Source: Shimia sp. (GTDB lineage Bacteria; Pseudomonadota; Alphaproteobacteria; Rhodobacterales; Rhodobacteraceae). Taken from it: 64,000 nt of DNA. Numbering within the stretch: position 1 is the stretch's first letter; every line of letters begins with the position of its first letter. The stretch lies in contig NZ_JAKVCW010000014.1 of the NCBI RefSeq assembly GCF_022448905.1, positions 28,354 through 92,353 of the forward strand, written 5' to 3'. Made by a program: the position numbers and the translations under genes. Below, piece by piece: positions 44,457-53,151 of this stretch. The notes beneath the pieces are model-generated. The model was not told the origin of the DNA. It did no database searches and saw only the letters and a program-made list of their open reading frames with translations.

Positions 44457-44833
44457 TCAGGGATCTCCAGTGGTGGAATGCGCGCGATGCAATTTTTACG
44501 AAAGTGAGTGGACCGCTCGCGCCATGGCACAAGACCATCGGCAGTGGCGGCGTATTTGGTGACGCCTTCAGCAACGAGATCAACGTCGGCTCCGGTGAAG
44601 TTGCCGTAGACATAAGTCCAGCGTTCGTCACCGCCCCGGATTGTGATCGAACAGCCTTGGTCACAATTGGAAAAACAGGCCACGCCTTTCACGGTTACAT
44701 TGTCAGGCAAGTCCGCTGCGCAAAGGTCGTCAAACAGTTGCGTGCCTGGGCGGGGGCCTTCGACGTCCGTCGGCTGTCCGGCACGACAAGAGGTGCAGAC
44801 AAGCAGATCGACAGGCGCAGATGCGTCAGCCAT
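44453..44833 (-). CDS. DUF1636 family metal-binding protein
   Basis: A 126-residue protein with cysteines in LLVCTSCRAGQ and GVACFSNCDQGCSITI, arranged as in thioredoxin-like 2Fe-2S ferredoxins; this is the DUF1636 family, usually found with cobW. First gene after the B12 riboswitch, coupled to cobW. A role in cobalt handling or as a small electron carrier in cobalt insertion is inferred from its constant company. ATG 44833 has an AAAGGA site; an earlier in-frame start lies in the riboswitch region. Confidence 0.85.
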   Translation of the reverse strand: MADASAPVDLLVCTSCRAGQPTDVEGPRPGTQLFDDLCAADLPDNVTVKGVACFSNCDQGCSITIRGGDERWTYVYGNFTGADVDLVAEGVTKYAATADGLVPWRERSTHFRKNCIARIPPLEIPE

Positions 44834-44919
44834 GGGTTCGGTCCTTTTTCTGGACAAGGCAGGCGTGGGACTCCCTTGGGCAGCCCGACACCGAAACACC
44901 CCGTCCGGTACATGTCATG

Positions 44920-45090
44920 TCCGCTGGCAGGTCTCCCGGCTTGCGGATTACGGCATCTGCCTGCGGCCCACCTGCCTTCCCGGATATCTCCAGTGACTGT
45001 GGTGGACCTCTCCGGTCACGGTCGCGGGGGCGGCTGCGCTTTGGGCCTTGACGTTGGGCCCGTTTCACATTCCCTTTTCACCTGCTCAAA
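44920..45090 (-). promoter_or_regulatory. Cobalamin (AdoCbl) riboswitch
   Basis: On the minus strand: AGGTGAAAAGGGAATGTG at the 5' end, then GCGCAGCCGCCCCCGCGACC, GTCACTGG, GGGAAGGC and the B12 box GCCGGGAGACCTGCC (44927-44941), all in the canonical order. It ends about 87 bases before the DUF1636 start. On B12 binding it should lower expression of DUF1636-cobW-cobN and the genes beyond. No long T-tract terminator is evident between it and the gene, so control may act on translation. Confidence 0.93.
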
Positions 45091-45159
45091 TGAGCAGGAA
45101 CCAGCAACATCCCGAATGGGCAATCATGGCGGTTAAGTCAAGCGGGAACGGAGAGGCAG

Positions 45160-45777
45160 ATGTCTGATAGCGTCGAACAAAATGAACGCCACAAGGCCAA
45201 GATGGCGAAAATCAAAGCCGCACGCGACCGAATGATGGCCACGAAGACCGAGGAAAAAGGTCTGATCATGGTGCACACTGGGCCGGGCAAGGGCAAATCA
45301 TCCTCCGGCTTTGGCATGATCATGCGCTGTATTGCGCACGAGATGCCGGTGGCTGTGGTGCAGTTCATCAAGGGCGCGATGGCCACAGGCGAGCGTGCGT
45401 TTTTGGAAGAGCATTTTCCGGAAGAGGTGAAATTTCACGTGTCCGGCGAAGGGTTTACCTGGGAAACGCAGGACCGCGAGCGTGACATCGCCAAGGCCGA
45501 AGCGGGCTGGGAACTGGCGAAGCAGTTGATCCGCGATCCCGCGAACCGCTTTGTAATGCTCGATGAAATCAACATTGCGCTGCGCAACGACTATCTGAAC
45601 ATTGACGACGTGGTCGATTTCCTTCTGAGCGAAAAGCCAGAGATGACCCATGTTTTGTTGACCGGGCGCAATGCCAAACCGGAGCTGATTGAGGCGGCGG
45701 ATTTGGTGACCGAGATGACTTTGGTGAAGCATCCGTTCCGCGATGGGATCAAGGCGCAGGCTGGGGTGGAGTTCTAA
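45160..45777 (+). CDS. cobO: Cob(I)yrinic acid a,c-diamide adenosyltransferase CobO
   Basis: A 205-residue enzyme attaching the adenosyl group to cobalt. P-loop VHTGPGKGKSSSGFGM and the family blocks VVQFIKGAM, GEGFTWETQDRERD and VMLDEINIALRN. It is divergent from the riboswitch-led genes and does not carry a riboswitch of its own in the 70 bases available. The next gene starts 3 bases after its stop, and a coupled run of five genes continues to cobQ. Confidence 0.96.
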   Translation: MSDSVEQNERHKAKMAKIKAARDRMMATKTEEKGLIMVHTGPGKGKSSSGFGMIMRCIAHEMPVAVVQFIKGAMATGERAFLEEHFPEEVKFHVSGEGFTWETQDRERDIAKAEAGWELAKQLIRDPANRFVMLDEINIALRNDYLNIDDVVDFLLSEKPEMTHVLLTGRNAKPELIEAADLVTEMTLVKHPFRDGIKAQAGVEF

Positions 45778-45779
45778 TA

Positions 45780-46250
45780 ATGTTGGTTGCGCACCTGCCG
45801 GCTGGCTATCTTGCCGCTAAGAGCGCACAGGCAGCCGGTGTTTCCAAAGCTGTTTTCTGGGGAATTCTGATCGGGAGCATCGCCCCGGATTTGGATATGC
45901 TTTGGTTTCATTTGGTGGACAATCGCAGCACGCATCACCATGAGTATCTGACCCATCGCCCTATCATTTGGGCTGGTTTTTTGCTTGTCGGGCTGGTCCT
46001 CAGGAGGTCGTTCATTGCAGCCGTTGGCGTTGGTGCGCTATTCCACCTGATGTTGGACAGCATAGCCGGGAAAGTAAGCTGGGGTTGGCCGTTTTTTGAC
46101 GGTACCACGACGCTTGTGACCGTGCAGGCCACACATGATCATTGGATCAAATCCTTCATGGCACATTGGACGTTCAAGGTTGAACTTGTCATCGTGGCTG
46201 TCGCCTTGATTGTTTTTGTCCGTTCAGTTTTCAAAGGCAAATCAACATGA
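45780..46250 (+). CDS. YdjM-like membrane-bound metal-dependent hydrolase
   Basis: A 156-residue membrane protein of the LexA-binding/DUF457 type: HLPAGYLAA at the N-terminus, GSIAPDLDMLWFHL, HHHEYLTHRP and FHLMLDSIAGKVSWGWPFF, with histidines and aspartates in or at four hydrophobic segments. The family is called putative hydrolases; the reaction is unknown. It sits between cobO and the Lin0512 genes and is coupled to both (TAATAATG, ATGA), so a link with cobalamin is possible. Confidence 0.83.
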   Translation: MLVAHLPAGYLAAKSAQAAGVSKAVFWGILIGSIAPDLDMLWFHLVDNRSTHHHEYLTHRPIIWAGFLLVGLVLRRSFIAAVGVGALFHLMLDSIAGKVSWGWPFFDGTTTLVTVQATHDHWIKSFMAHWTFKVELVIVAVALIVFVRSVFKGKST

Positions 46251-46594
46251 TAAAACGCTTGCTCACCGAATTCGGCATGGGCTCGTCGCTGCGGCGGCTG
46301 GACTATACAGAAGCAGCGTCGCGGGCTGTGAAAGACGCGTTGTGGCACAATTCGATCAATCTCGCGGAGCTGTTTGGCAAAGACAAATCCGAGATGATCA
46401 TCACCGTAGAGGTGGCCGTGCAGCAGCCTGAGAAAGTCGACGTAGACGTCATTGCCGCGATCTTTCCCTATGGCCAAGTCACTGTAAATCCTGTGAAAGG
46501 CGGATTGGATGTGCCGCGTGAGGATGGTGGCAACCCAACGGTGATTGCCAATGTGGCGATCTCGGTTGCGCTGGATGTGGAGGTTGCGGCATGA
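46247..46594 (+). CDS. Lin0512 family protein, copy 1
   Basis: A 115-residue protein: MIKRLLTEFGMGSSLRRLDYTEAASRAVKDALWHNS, then VEVAVQQPEKVDVDVIA and GGLDVPREDGGNPTVIANVAI. It is a paralogue of the next gene and of the Lin0512 family, whose function is unknown to me. Overlaps the previous gene by ATGA and the next by ATGA, so all are read together with cobO and cobQ. Confidence 0.85.
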   Translation: MIKRLLTEFGMGSSLRRLDYTEAASRAVKDALWHNSINLAELFGKDKSEMIITVEVAVQQPEKVDVDVIAAIFPYGQVTVNPVKGGLDVPREDGGNPTVIANVAISVALDVEVAA

Positions 46595-46935
46595 GCGATC
46601 AGCGTTTCATCATCGAAATGGGCATGGGCAACGACCAATATGGTCAGGACTATACCAAGGCCGCCGCGCGGGCGATTGAAGATGCGATCCGCCATTCCGC
46701 GATCCCGATGTTTGCCGCGCTGGGTAAAGACCCCAAAGAGATGCGAGTGCAGGTGACGGTCGGCGTGCAGGAACCAGAGAAGGTGGATTGCGTCGCCTTG
46801 GCAGAGAAGTTGCCGCGTGGGCGGGCTGAGGTCAAAGCTGTGTTCGGCGGTATGAATGTGACCAATCCGGATGACGGCAATGTGTTGGTGATCGCTTCCG
46901 CAGCCGTTGAGGCATTTTTGCCCAAGCAGGTGTGA
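46591..46935 (+). CDS. Lin0512 family protein, copy 2
   Basis: A 114-residue paralogue: [55 protein letters not shown] and [21 protein letters not shown] align position by position with copy 1. The second copy keeps the GNDQ and D-x-T loop that copy 1 changes to SSLRRLDYT, so the pair may form a heteromer. Its stop is one base before the GTG of cobQ. Confidence 0.85.
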   Translation: MSDQRFIIEMGMGNDQYGQDYTKAAARAIEDAIRHSAIPMFAALGKDPKEMRVQVTVGVQEPEKVDCVALAEKLPRGRAEVKAVFGGMNVTNPDDGNVLVIASAAVEAFLPKQV

Positions 46936-46936
46936 C

Positions 46937-48385
46937 GTGACCAAAGCACTTATGATTCAAGGCACGGGCTCCAATGTCGGTAAGTCGATGTTGGTGGCGG
47001 GGCTGTGCCGGGCGGCGGCGCGCCGGGGGCTGTCTGTGGCACCATTTAAGCCGCAAAACATGTCCAATAATGCCGCCGTGACCAGCGACGGCGGCGAGAT
47101 TGGCCGGGCGCAGGCGTTGCAGGCTTTGGCTTGTGGCAAAGCGTTAACGGTGGATATGAATCCGGTGCTGTTGAAGCCGGAGACCGATGTGGGGTCTCAG
47201 GTTGTGGTGCAGGGCAAACGGCTGACCACGGTGAAGGCGCGCGAGTATGCGAAGCTGAAACCACAGCTGATGGAGGCTGTGCTTGAAAGCTTCAACCGAC
47301 TGAAATCAAACAATGATCTGGTGATTGTCGAGGGCGCGGGCAGCCCGGCGGAGGTCAATTTGCGCCAGGGCGACATTGCCAATATGGGCTTTGCGCAGGC
47401 GGCGAATGTGCCGGTGGTTTTGGCTGGCGACATCGATCGGGGCGGCGTGATCGCGCAGATCGTTGGCACGCAGGCGGTGATTTCCGAAGAGGACGCGGCG
47501 CTGGTGGCGGGCTTCCTTGTGAACAAATTTCGCGGTGATCCCAGTTTGTTTGATGATGGTTACGAGCTGATTAAAGACACGACCGGATGGGCGGGCTTTG
47601 GGGTGTTGCCGTATTTTGGCGAGGCTTGGAAATTGCCCGCCGAAGATGCGCTCGACATCAAGAACGCCAAAAAGGTTGGCGGGTTGAATGTGGTTTGCCT
47701 TGGGCTGTCGCGAATTGCGAATTTTGACGATCTGGACCCGTTGGCGCAGGAGCCGGGCGTGTCGTTGACGATGTTGCGGGCAGGGGAGCCGATTCCGGGC
47801 GACACAGATGTGGTGATCATTCCAGGCAGCAAATCCACGCGTGGCGATCTGGCGTTTCTGCGGGAGCAGGGCTGGGATGTGGATCTTCTGGCGCATGTGC
47901 GCCGTGGCGGCCATGTGCTGGGGATTTGTGGCGGATATCAGATGCTTGGCCGAGAAGTGCGCGATCCAGACGGCATCGAAGGCCCGGCTGGCACGACGGA
48001 AGGTCTGGGCCTGCTGGACGTGATTACCGAGATGACACCGGACAAGCGGTTGACGGAAACCGCCGCACAGCATGTGGCCTCGGGGCAGGCGTTTCGGGGC
48101 TATGAAATCCACATCGGGCGCACGGATGGGGCGGATCGGGCGCGGCCGTTTGCGACTGTGGATGGGCGTGATGAGGGGGCTGTGTCTGAGGATGGACGTG
48201 TGTCCGGCAGCTATTTGCACGGTATGTTCCGGGACGACGGGTTCCGGCGGGCGTGGTTGGCGGCATTGGGTGCGGAGGTGGGCAACGAGGGCTATGACGC
48301 CACCGTGGAAGCGGTGTTGGATCGCTTGGCCGATCACATCGAGACCCATCTGGATGTGGACGGCTTGTTGGCGGTAGCGCGTTAG
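46937..48385 (+). CDS. cobQ: Cobyric acid synthase CobQ
   Basis: A 482-residue amidotransferase adding four amides to adenosylcobyrinic acid a,c-diamide. P-loop [46 protein letters not shown]-like [18 protein letters not shown], and the glutaminase cysteine in [14 protein letters not shown]. The start is GTG at 46937, just after the Lin0512 stop; in-frame codons before it lie inside that gene. Last gene of the cobO run. Confidence 0.96.
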   Translation: MTKALMIQGTGSNVGKSMLVAGLCRAAARRGLSVAPFKPQNMSNNAAVTSDGGEIGRAQALQALACGKALTVDMNPVLLKPETDVGSQVVVQGKRLTTVKAREYAKLKPQLMEAVLESFNRLKSNNDLVIVEGAGSPAEVNLRQGDIANMGFAQAANVPVVLAGDIDRGGVIAQIVGTQAVISEEDAALVAGFLVNKFRGDPSLFDDGYELIKDTTGWAGFGVLPYFGEAWKLPAEDALDIKNAKKVGGLNVVCLGLSRIANFDDLDPLAQEPGVSLTMLRAGEPIPGDTDVVIIPGSKSTRGDLAFLREQGWDVDLLAHVRRGGHVLGICGGYQMLGREVRDPDGIEGPAGTTEGLGLLDVITEMTPDKRLTETAAQHVASGQAFRGYEIHIGRTDGADRARPFATVDGRDEGAVSEDGRVSGSYLHGMFRDDGFRRAWLAALGAEVGNEGYDATVEAVLDRLADHIETHLDVDGLLAVAR

Positions 48386-48405
48386 AGGCTCATAAAATCA
48401 GTGGC

Positions 48406-49383
48406 TTAGTGTCGTTTGTTGCGTAAGGATCGCACAGAGGCGCCATGCGCGGCTTTGAAGGCGCGGGCAAAGCTGGTGGGGCTGTTGAAGCCTGTGGCCA
48501 AGGCGATGTCGCGCACCGGGGTTTGCGTGTCTGTCGCGAGGCGCAGAGCCTCTTCGAGGCGCATGGTCAGGTAGACCGCTTGCGGCGACTTGCGCAGGTG
48601 GGTTTGGAAGTTGAGTTCCAAAGTGCGTGTGGAAAGCCCTGTTTTTGTTGCAATTTCCGGGATGGATAGTGGGGATTCTAGGGTTTGGCCCATAAGGTCC
48701 AGCGCCTTGATCACCTTTGGGTGATGATGGATCGCACGGGGGATGGAGATGGGGCGTTGGGCGCTGGCGGGCATGGGGTCGTAGACAAAGGCGCTGCTGA
48801 CGCGGCGGGCGAGATCCGCGCCGTAGCGGGTCTCAATAAGGTAGAGCATCATGTCGATGCAGGGGCTGGCGCCGCCGGATGTGGCAATGCGGTCAGAGAT
48901 GCAGAATCGGTCTCGGAGCGTTGTAACCTTCGGGAATTGTTGGGAGAATTTTTCGATGTCCTCCCAGTGGGTGGTGGCGTTGTGACCGTCCAGTAAGCCG
49001 GCTTCTGCCAGAATCCACGGACCACCGTCGATGGCGGCGATGGTGGTGCCGGTGGCATAGAGCCGTCGCAGGGAGGCCGATAGGCGTGGGGTCGCTTGCT
49101 CTTCTAATCGAAAGCCAGCCACGACCAACAAAAGATCGCAGCGCAGCAGTTGGTCAATGGCTAACCCGTTGATTTGTAATCCACTTGTGAGCGAGGCTGG
49201 GGCATCGGTTGCGGTGTAAAACTGCCAGTCAAACAGGTTTTTTCCGGCGCGGCGATTGGCGGCGCGCATGGGGTCCACGGCGGCGGCGAAGCTGAGCGTG
49301 TTGCAGTCATCCAGCACCAGAATGGCGACGTTCAGAGGGGCCGGGTCGTGGCGGAAAACGCTGGTTTCTGCGAAAATAGACAT
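48406..49383 (-). CDS. GlxA-type AraC regulator, probable carnitine catabolism activator
   Basis: A 325-residue regulator: N-terminal DJ-1/PfpI-like domain (VAILVLDDCNTLSFAAAVDPMRAANR; AIDGGPWILAEAGLLDG) and a C-terminal AraC helix-turn-helix pair (LSIPEIATKTGLSTRTLELNF; PVRDIALATGFNSPTSFARAFK). The layout matches CdhR, which activates carnitine dehydrogenase in Pseudomonas. It is divergent from the dehydrocarnitine-cleavage gene with 74 bases between the starts. An in-frame ATG 18 codons upstream is a weaker option. Confidence 0.88.
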   Translation of the reverse strand: MSIFAETSVFRHDPAPLNVAILVLDDCNTLSFAAAVDPMRAANRRAGKNLFDWQFYTATDAPASLTSGLQINGLAIDQLLRCDLLLVVAGFRLEEQATPRLSASLRRLYATGTTIAAIDGGPWILAEAGLLDGHNATTHWEDIEKFSQQFPKVTTLRDRFCISDRIATSGGASPCIDMMLYLIETRYGADLARRVSSAFVYDPMPASAQRPISIPRAIHHHPKVIKALDLMGQTLESPLSIPEIATKTGLSTRTLELNFQTHLRKSPQAVYLTMRLEEALRLATDTQTPVRDIALATGFNSPTSFARAFKAAHGASVRSLRNKRH

Positions 49384-49457
49384 ATTGGCTTCGTAGAATG
49401 AAAAGTGTTGCGCAGCAAGTGCGGTACGCTTGGGCAAGGAACACGAAAGGAATCGCC

Positions 49458-50369
49458 ATGCCTTTGCAAATGAACCGCGAGGTTTTCATCACCTGTGCCG
49501 TGACCGGATCGGGTGGCACGCAGGATCGCAGCCCGCATGTGCCGCGTAGCCCAAAACAGATTGCTGAGAGCGCGATTGCGGCGGCCAAAGCCGGTGCGGC
49601 AGTGGTGCATTGCCACGTGCGTGATCCGGAGACTGGCGCACCGAGCCGCGACCTTGGCTACTACCGCGAAGTTACCGACCGTATTCGCGACAGCGAGGTG
49701 GATATGGTGCTCAATCTGACCGCCGGCATGGGGGGTGACATTGTGTTTGGCGGCGTGGAAAGCCCGCTGCCCACGGTCGATGGCACAGACATGGTGGGCG
49801 CCACGGAACGGGTGGCACATGTGGCGGAATGCTTGCCGGAAATCTGTACATTGGATTGCGGCACGATGAATTTTGCCGAAGCCGATTATGTGATGACCAA
49901 CACCCCCGGCATGCTGCGTAGCATGGGAAAAATGATGACTGATCTTGGGGTTAAGCCCGAGATTGAGGCCTTTGACACCGGTCATCTGTGGTTTGCCAAG
50001 GAGCTTGTCAAAGAAGGCGTGCTGGCGCCGGATGCACTGGTGCAGCTGTGCATGGGCGTGCCGTGGGGCGCACCGGATGACCTCAACACCTTCATGGCGA
50101 TGGTGAATAATGTGCCGGATGAGTGGACGTTTAGCGCGTTCTCGCTGGGCCGCAATCAGATGGCTTATGTGGCGGCGGCGGTGCTGGCGGGCGGCAATGT
50201 GCGCGTGGGGCTTGAGGACAATCTGTGGCTTGGCAAAGGCGAGTTGGCGCAGAACTGGCAACTTGTGGAGCGGGCGGGCACCATCATTGAAAACATGGGC
50301 GCGCGGGTGATTGGGCCTGCGGAGGTGCGCGAGAAACTGGGGCTGGTGAAGCGAGCACCCAAAGGGTGA
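49458..50369 (+). CDS. BKACE-family 3-keto acid cleavage enzyme, probably for dehydrocarnitine
   Basis: A 303-residue zinc enzyme that would cleave 3-dehydrocarnitine with acetyl-CoA to acetoacetate and betainyl-CoA. Motifs: FITCAVTGSGGTQDRSPHVP, the metal-binding VVHCHVRDPETG, and LDCGTMNFAE and FDTGHLWFA. BKACE members differ in substrate; the carnitine assignment rests on the carnitine regulator beside it and the dehydrogenase-thioesterase fusion 1.3 kb downstream. AAAGGA precedes the ATG. Confidence 0.9.
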   Translation: MPLQMNREVFITCAVTGSGGTQDRSPHVPRSPKQIAESAIAAAKAGAAVVHCHVRDPETGAPSRDLGYYREVTDRIRDSEVDMVLNLTAGMGGDIVFGGVESPLPTVDGTDMVGATERVAHVAECLPEICTLDCGTMNFAEADYVMTNTPGMLRSMGKMMTDLGVKPEIEAFDTGHLWFAKELVKEGVLAPDALVQLCMGVPWGAPDDLNTFMAMVNNVPDEWTFSAFSLGRNQMAYVAAAVLAGGNVRVGLEDNLWLGKGELAQNWQLVERAGTIIENMGARVIGPAEVREKLGLVKRAPKG

Positions 50370-50557
50370 GTGTTGCGGCAACAGCTGCGCACGCAGGCTT
50401 AGGAATTGGCGGTTTGGGGGGGGTGCACAGAGCGGCGCAACACGTCGGTAAGGTGTCTGTATCGCGACTGTTTTGCGGAGGTGCGCATGTTCGCGTGAAT
50501 TTGGGCGCAGGCATTTTAACCTTTAAGGCAGCGCGCGACCCTAGGTGGGTGCTGGAA

Positions 50558-50612
50558 GCGCCCTCCCGTCAAACCGAAGGTTTGCCTCCGGCAAAACGGG
50601 AGGGTCGGGCGC
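50558..50612. repeat. Palindromic intergenic element
   Basis: GCGCCCTCCCGT faces ACGGGAGGGTCGGGCGC around a 26-base centre that itself contains CCGAAGGTTTGCCTCCGG-like inverted parts. It lies between two convergent stops and may act as a terminator. A related ACGGGAGGGCGC motif occurs at 3169-3180. Confidence 0.5.
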
Positions 50613-50653
50613 TGCCAGTTTCGCAAAGCGAAACCGGCTTGGTCAGGGCTAGG

Positions 50654-51118
50654 CTAGTCAGGTTTCACCCGACACAAAAAACAGTTGTTGGACGCGCTGC
50701 GCACATCAACAAAGGCGATGTCGTCACGGGCGAGCAGGTTTTCGGCGTAACGCGCAATGTTCGCGGTCAGGGTCACTTGGCCCGTTCCATAGACAATACG
50801 CTCGTCCGCAGAGTAGCCGCGTACAATATAGGTTGGCGCTGTCAGGATGTCGGGCAGGGTGCTGGACGGCGCGGTGCCAGCACAATCTTCGCACAAAAAA
50901 ATCGGGCCGGTCTCGGTGTAGGCGTTTTGGCCTTCAAACGGGCGATGTGCGAGGATCAGGAAGGGCCTGCCTTTGGGCGTGACCTTCAGGCAGGATCGGC
51001 AAGGGATGCCGTCGCCGTCGCTGATCGCGACCTCCACAGTGTTGCCGTAGGCGTCGGTGCGGCTGTTGCGGATGGCGTCCACGTGATCGGCGGGCAATGG
51101 GTGAAACTGGATGGTCAT
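50654..51118 (-). CDS. DUF1203 family protein
   Basis: A 154-residue soluble protein with cysteines in IPCRSCLKVTPKG, IFLCEDCAG and NNCFLCRV, plus AYTETGPIFLC and YNSERIVYG-like GYSADERIVYG, the wording of DUF1203. Paired CxxC cysteines suggest a metal site, but the function is unknown. It interrupts the carnitine genes on the opposite strand. ATG 51118 with AAAAGGAG upstream. Confidence 0.82.
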   Translation of the reverse strand: MTIQFHPLPADHVDAIRNSRTDAYGNTVEVAISDGDGIPCRSCLKVTPKGRPFLILAHRPFEGQNAYTETGPIFLCEDCAGTAPSSTLPDILTAPTYIVRGYSADERIVYGTGQVTLTANIARYAENLLARDDIAFVDVRSASNNCFLCRVKPD

Positions 51119-51321
51119 GTAAGCGCTCCTTTTGAGGGGACGCTATGACGTGGCGTGGGCATGCGGCGACCCGTTTCCTGCTAATTAAGTGGAGACACGG
51201 ACAGGCAGCGCCAGAGGCATGTCTGAAGAGCAAACCGATTGGGGTTGAAAATGCGCTTGAAGTGGATCTGAGATGTGGGTCTAGCTACTTTGAGTTGTTT
51301 GCATTTCCAAAGAGGGTCTTC

Positions 51322-51651
51322 ATGTTTGCAGTTTTGACTTTGGCGGTATTGGTTGGCGTGATGGCTGCCTTGACGAGTTATCTTCAGTACGATGCTGTTT
51401 GGTGGAAGGGCATTTTGTGGTCAGCGCTTATTATGGCGATTTCGCTCGGCCTGATCGCAGCCGGAGGGCATGAACCGGCCACTTCGGACAATCCGCTGAC
51501 TGTTTCTGCCTCAATTGGGATAGCGGCTGCGATCCTTCTGGCGCTTGTAAGTTTGGCAACAATTGCGGCGCGAAAGCGGTTTTCGGAACGTCAAACAGTT
51601 TCGGCGGCATTTTGTGCCGGCATGGTGCTTTTTCTAGTGGGTCTTTTTTGA
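51322..51651 (+). CDS. Small membrane protein of unknown function
   Basis: A 109-residue protein with four hydrophobic segments starting MFAVLTLAVLVGVMAALTSY, then LWSALIMAISLGLIAAGG, AAAILLALVSLATIAA and a last one at FCAGMVLFLVGLF. AGAGGG precedes ATG 51322; the frame is open 59 codons upstream but that part is not protein-like. I do not recognise it. It sits just before the carnitine dehydrogenase gene and its base use is slightly richer in A and T than its neighbours. Confidence 0.6.
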   Translation: MFAVLTLAVLVGVMAALTSYLQYDAVWWKGILWSALIMAISLGLIAAGGHEPATSDNPLTVSASIGIAAAILLALVSLATIAARKRFSERQTVSAAFCAGMVLFLVGLF

Positions 51652-51675
51652 GGCGGTCAAAAAGCAGGAGATGAC

Positions 51676-53151
51676 ATGACAAAAACGGCAGCGATTATTG
51701 GCGGTGGGGTGATTGGCGGCGGCTGGGCCGCGCGGTTTTTGCTCAATGGCTGGGATGTACAAGTCTTTGACCCGGACCCGGAAGCAGAGCGCAAAATTGG
51801 CGAGGTGATTGCCAACGCGCGGGTGTCTTTGCCGGGGTTGAGCGATACGGCTTTGCCGCCGGAAGGCGCGCTGAGCTTTCATGAGACCATGTCTGAGGCG
51901 GTTGCAGGCGCGTCTTGGATTCAGGAGAGCGTGCCAGAGCGGTTAGAACTCAAGCGGAAGGTTTATCAGACGCTGCAGGAGCATTGTGACACCGAGGCGA
52001 TTTTGGGCAGCTCGACCAGCGGGTTTAAACCCAGTGAATTGCAGGGCTGTGCGACGCGCCCAGAGCAGATTGTGGTCACACATCCGTTTAACCCGGTCTA
52101 CCTGATGCCGCTGGTGGAACTGGTGCCAACCGAGAAAAACGCGCCTGACTTGATCGAACGCGCCAAGGAGACGCTCAAGGGTCTGGGCATGTTCCCATTG
52201 CATGTGCGCAAGGAAATTGATGCCCATATTGCAGATCGCTTCCTTGAGGCGGTGTGGCGTGAGGCGCTTTGGCTGGTGAAAGACGGCATTGCCACCACAG
52301 AAGAGATTGATGAGGCTATTCGTATGGGCTTTGGCATCCGCTGGGCGCAGATGGGGTTGTTTGACACCTATCGTGTGGCCGGTGGTGAGGCGGGTATGAA
52401 ACACTTCATGGCGCAGTTTGGCCCGGCACTAGAATGGCCCTGGACCAAATTGATGGATGTGCCGGAGTTCACCGACGAGTTGGTGGATCTGATCGCTGGC
52501 CAAAGTGACGCACAGTCCGGCCATTTGACAATCCGGGAAATGGAGCGGATACGGGACAACAACCTTGTTGCCATGATGCGCGCGCTGAAAGCGCAGGATT
52601 TTGCATCGGGTGCAGTGCTCAACCAGCACGACGTCAAGCTCTCAGCGGCGGCTGGTATGGTGCGAAGGGCCAGCGACATAGCCAACCCGACGCAACCCAT
52701 CGTGACTGTGCGCCGTGCGGTGCCGGTGGATTGGTTGGACTACAACGGGCATATGACCGAAAGCCGCTATTTGCAGGCCTTTGCCGATGCGAGTGACCGG
52801 CTGATGGAGATCATTGGGTGTGATCAGGAGTATATCGCGACGGGGGGCAGCTTCTTCACGGCGGAGACGCATATCCGGCACATCGACGAGACCCATCTGG
52901 GCAGCGTGATTGACGTGCGGACGCGTGTGCTGATGGCAGAGGGCAAGAAGATGCACCTTTGGCATGAGATGTATGCGGGCGAGAAACTGCTAGCGACAGC
53001 GGAGCATATCCTGATCCACGTGAGCCTTGAGACACGACGGCCTGCGCCGTTTAGTCCGGAAATTGCCGCCAACCTGAAGATGATCAGCGAGGCGCAGGCC
53101 GATTTGCCCGCGCCGGAAGGGCTCGGGCGCTACGTTGGGCAACCCCGATGA
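51676..53151 (+). CDS. L-carnitine dehydrogenase fused to betainyl-CoA thioesterase
   Basis: A 491-residue fusion. Residues 1-320 are a 3-hydroxyacyl-CoA dehydrogenase-like carnitine dehydrogenase: GGGVIGGGWAARFLLNGW binds NAD, and SSTSGFKPSEL and THPFNPVYLMPLVELVP belong to the active part. Residues about 335-470 are a hotdog thioesterase (VPVDWLDYNGHMTESRYLQ). Together they oxidise carnitine to 3-dehydrocarnitine and hydrolyse betainyl-CoA to glycine betaine, the steps before and after the BKACE enzyme. The stop overlaps the SDR start by ATGA. Confidence 0.93.
   Translation: MTKTAAIIGGGVIGGGWAARFLLNGWDVQVFDPDPEAERKIGEVIANARVSLPGLSDTALPPEGALSFHETMSEAVAGASWIQESVPERLELKRKVYQTLQEHCDTEAILGSSTSGFKPSELQGCATRPEQIVVTHPFNPVYLMPLVELVPTEKNAPDLIERAKETLKGLGMFPLHVRKEIDAHIADRFLEAVWREALWLVKDGIATTEEIDEAIRMGFGIRWAQMGLFDTYRVAGGEAGMKHFMAQFGPALEWPWTKLMDVPEFTDELVDLIAGQSDAQSGHLTIREMERIRDNNLVAMMRALKAQDFASGAVLNQHDVKLSAAAGMVRRASDIANPTQPIVTVRRAVPVDWLDYNGHMTESRYLQAFADASDRLMEIIGCDQEYIATGGSFFTAETHIRHIDETHLGSVIDVRTRVLMAEGKKMHLWHEMYAGEKLLATAEHILIHVSLETRRPAPFSPEIAANLKMISEAQADLPAPEGLGRYVGQPR

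Noticed and set aside
43305-44507. 400-codon plus-strand frame opposite cobW with runs of Val/Met/Ile
   Set aside because: The hydrophobic run is just the antisense of cobW's His/Asp-rich linker; cobW has all family motifs.
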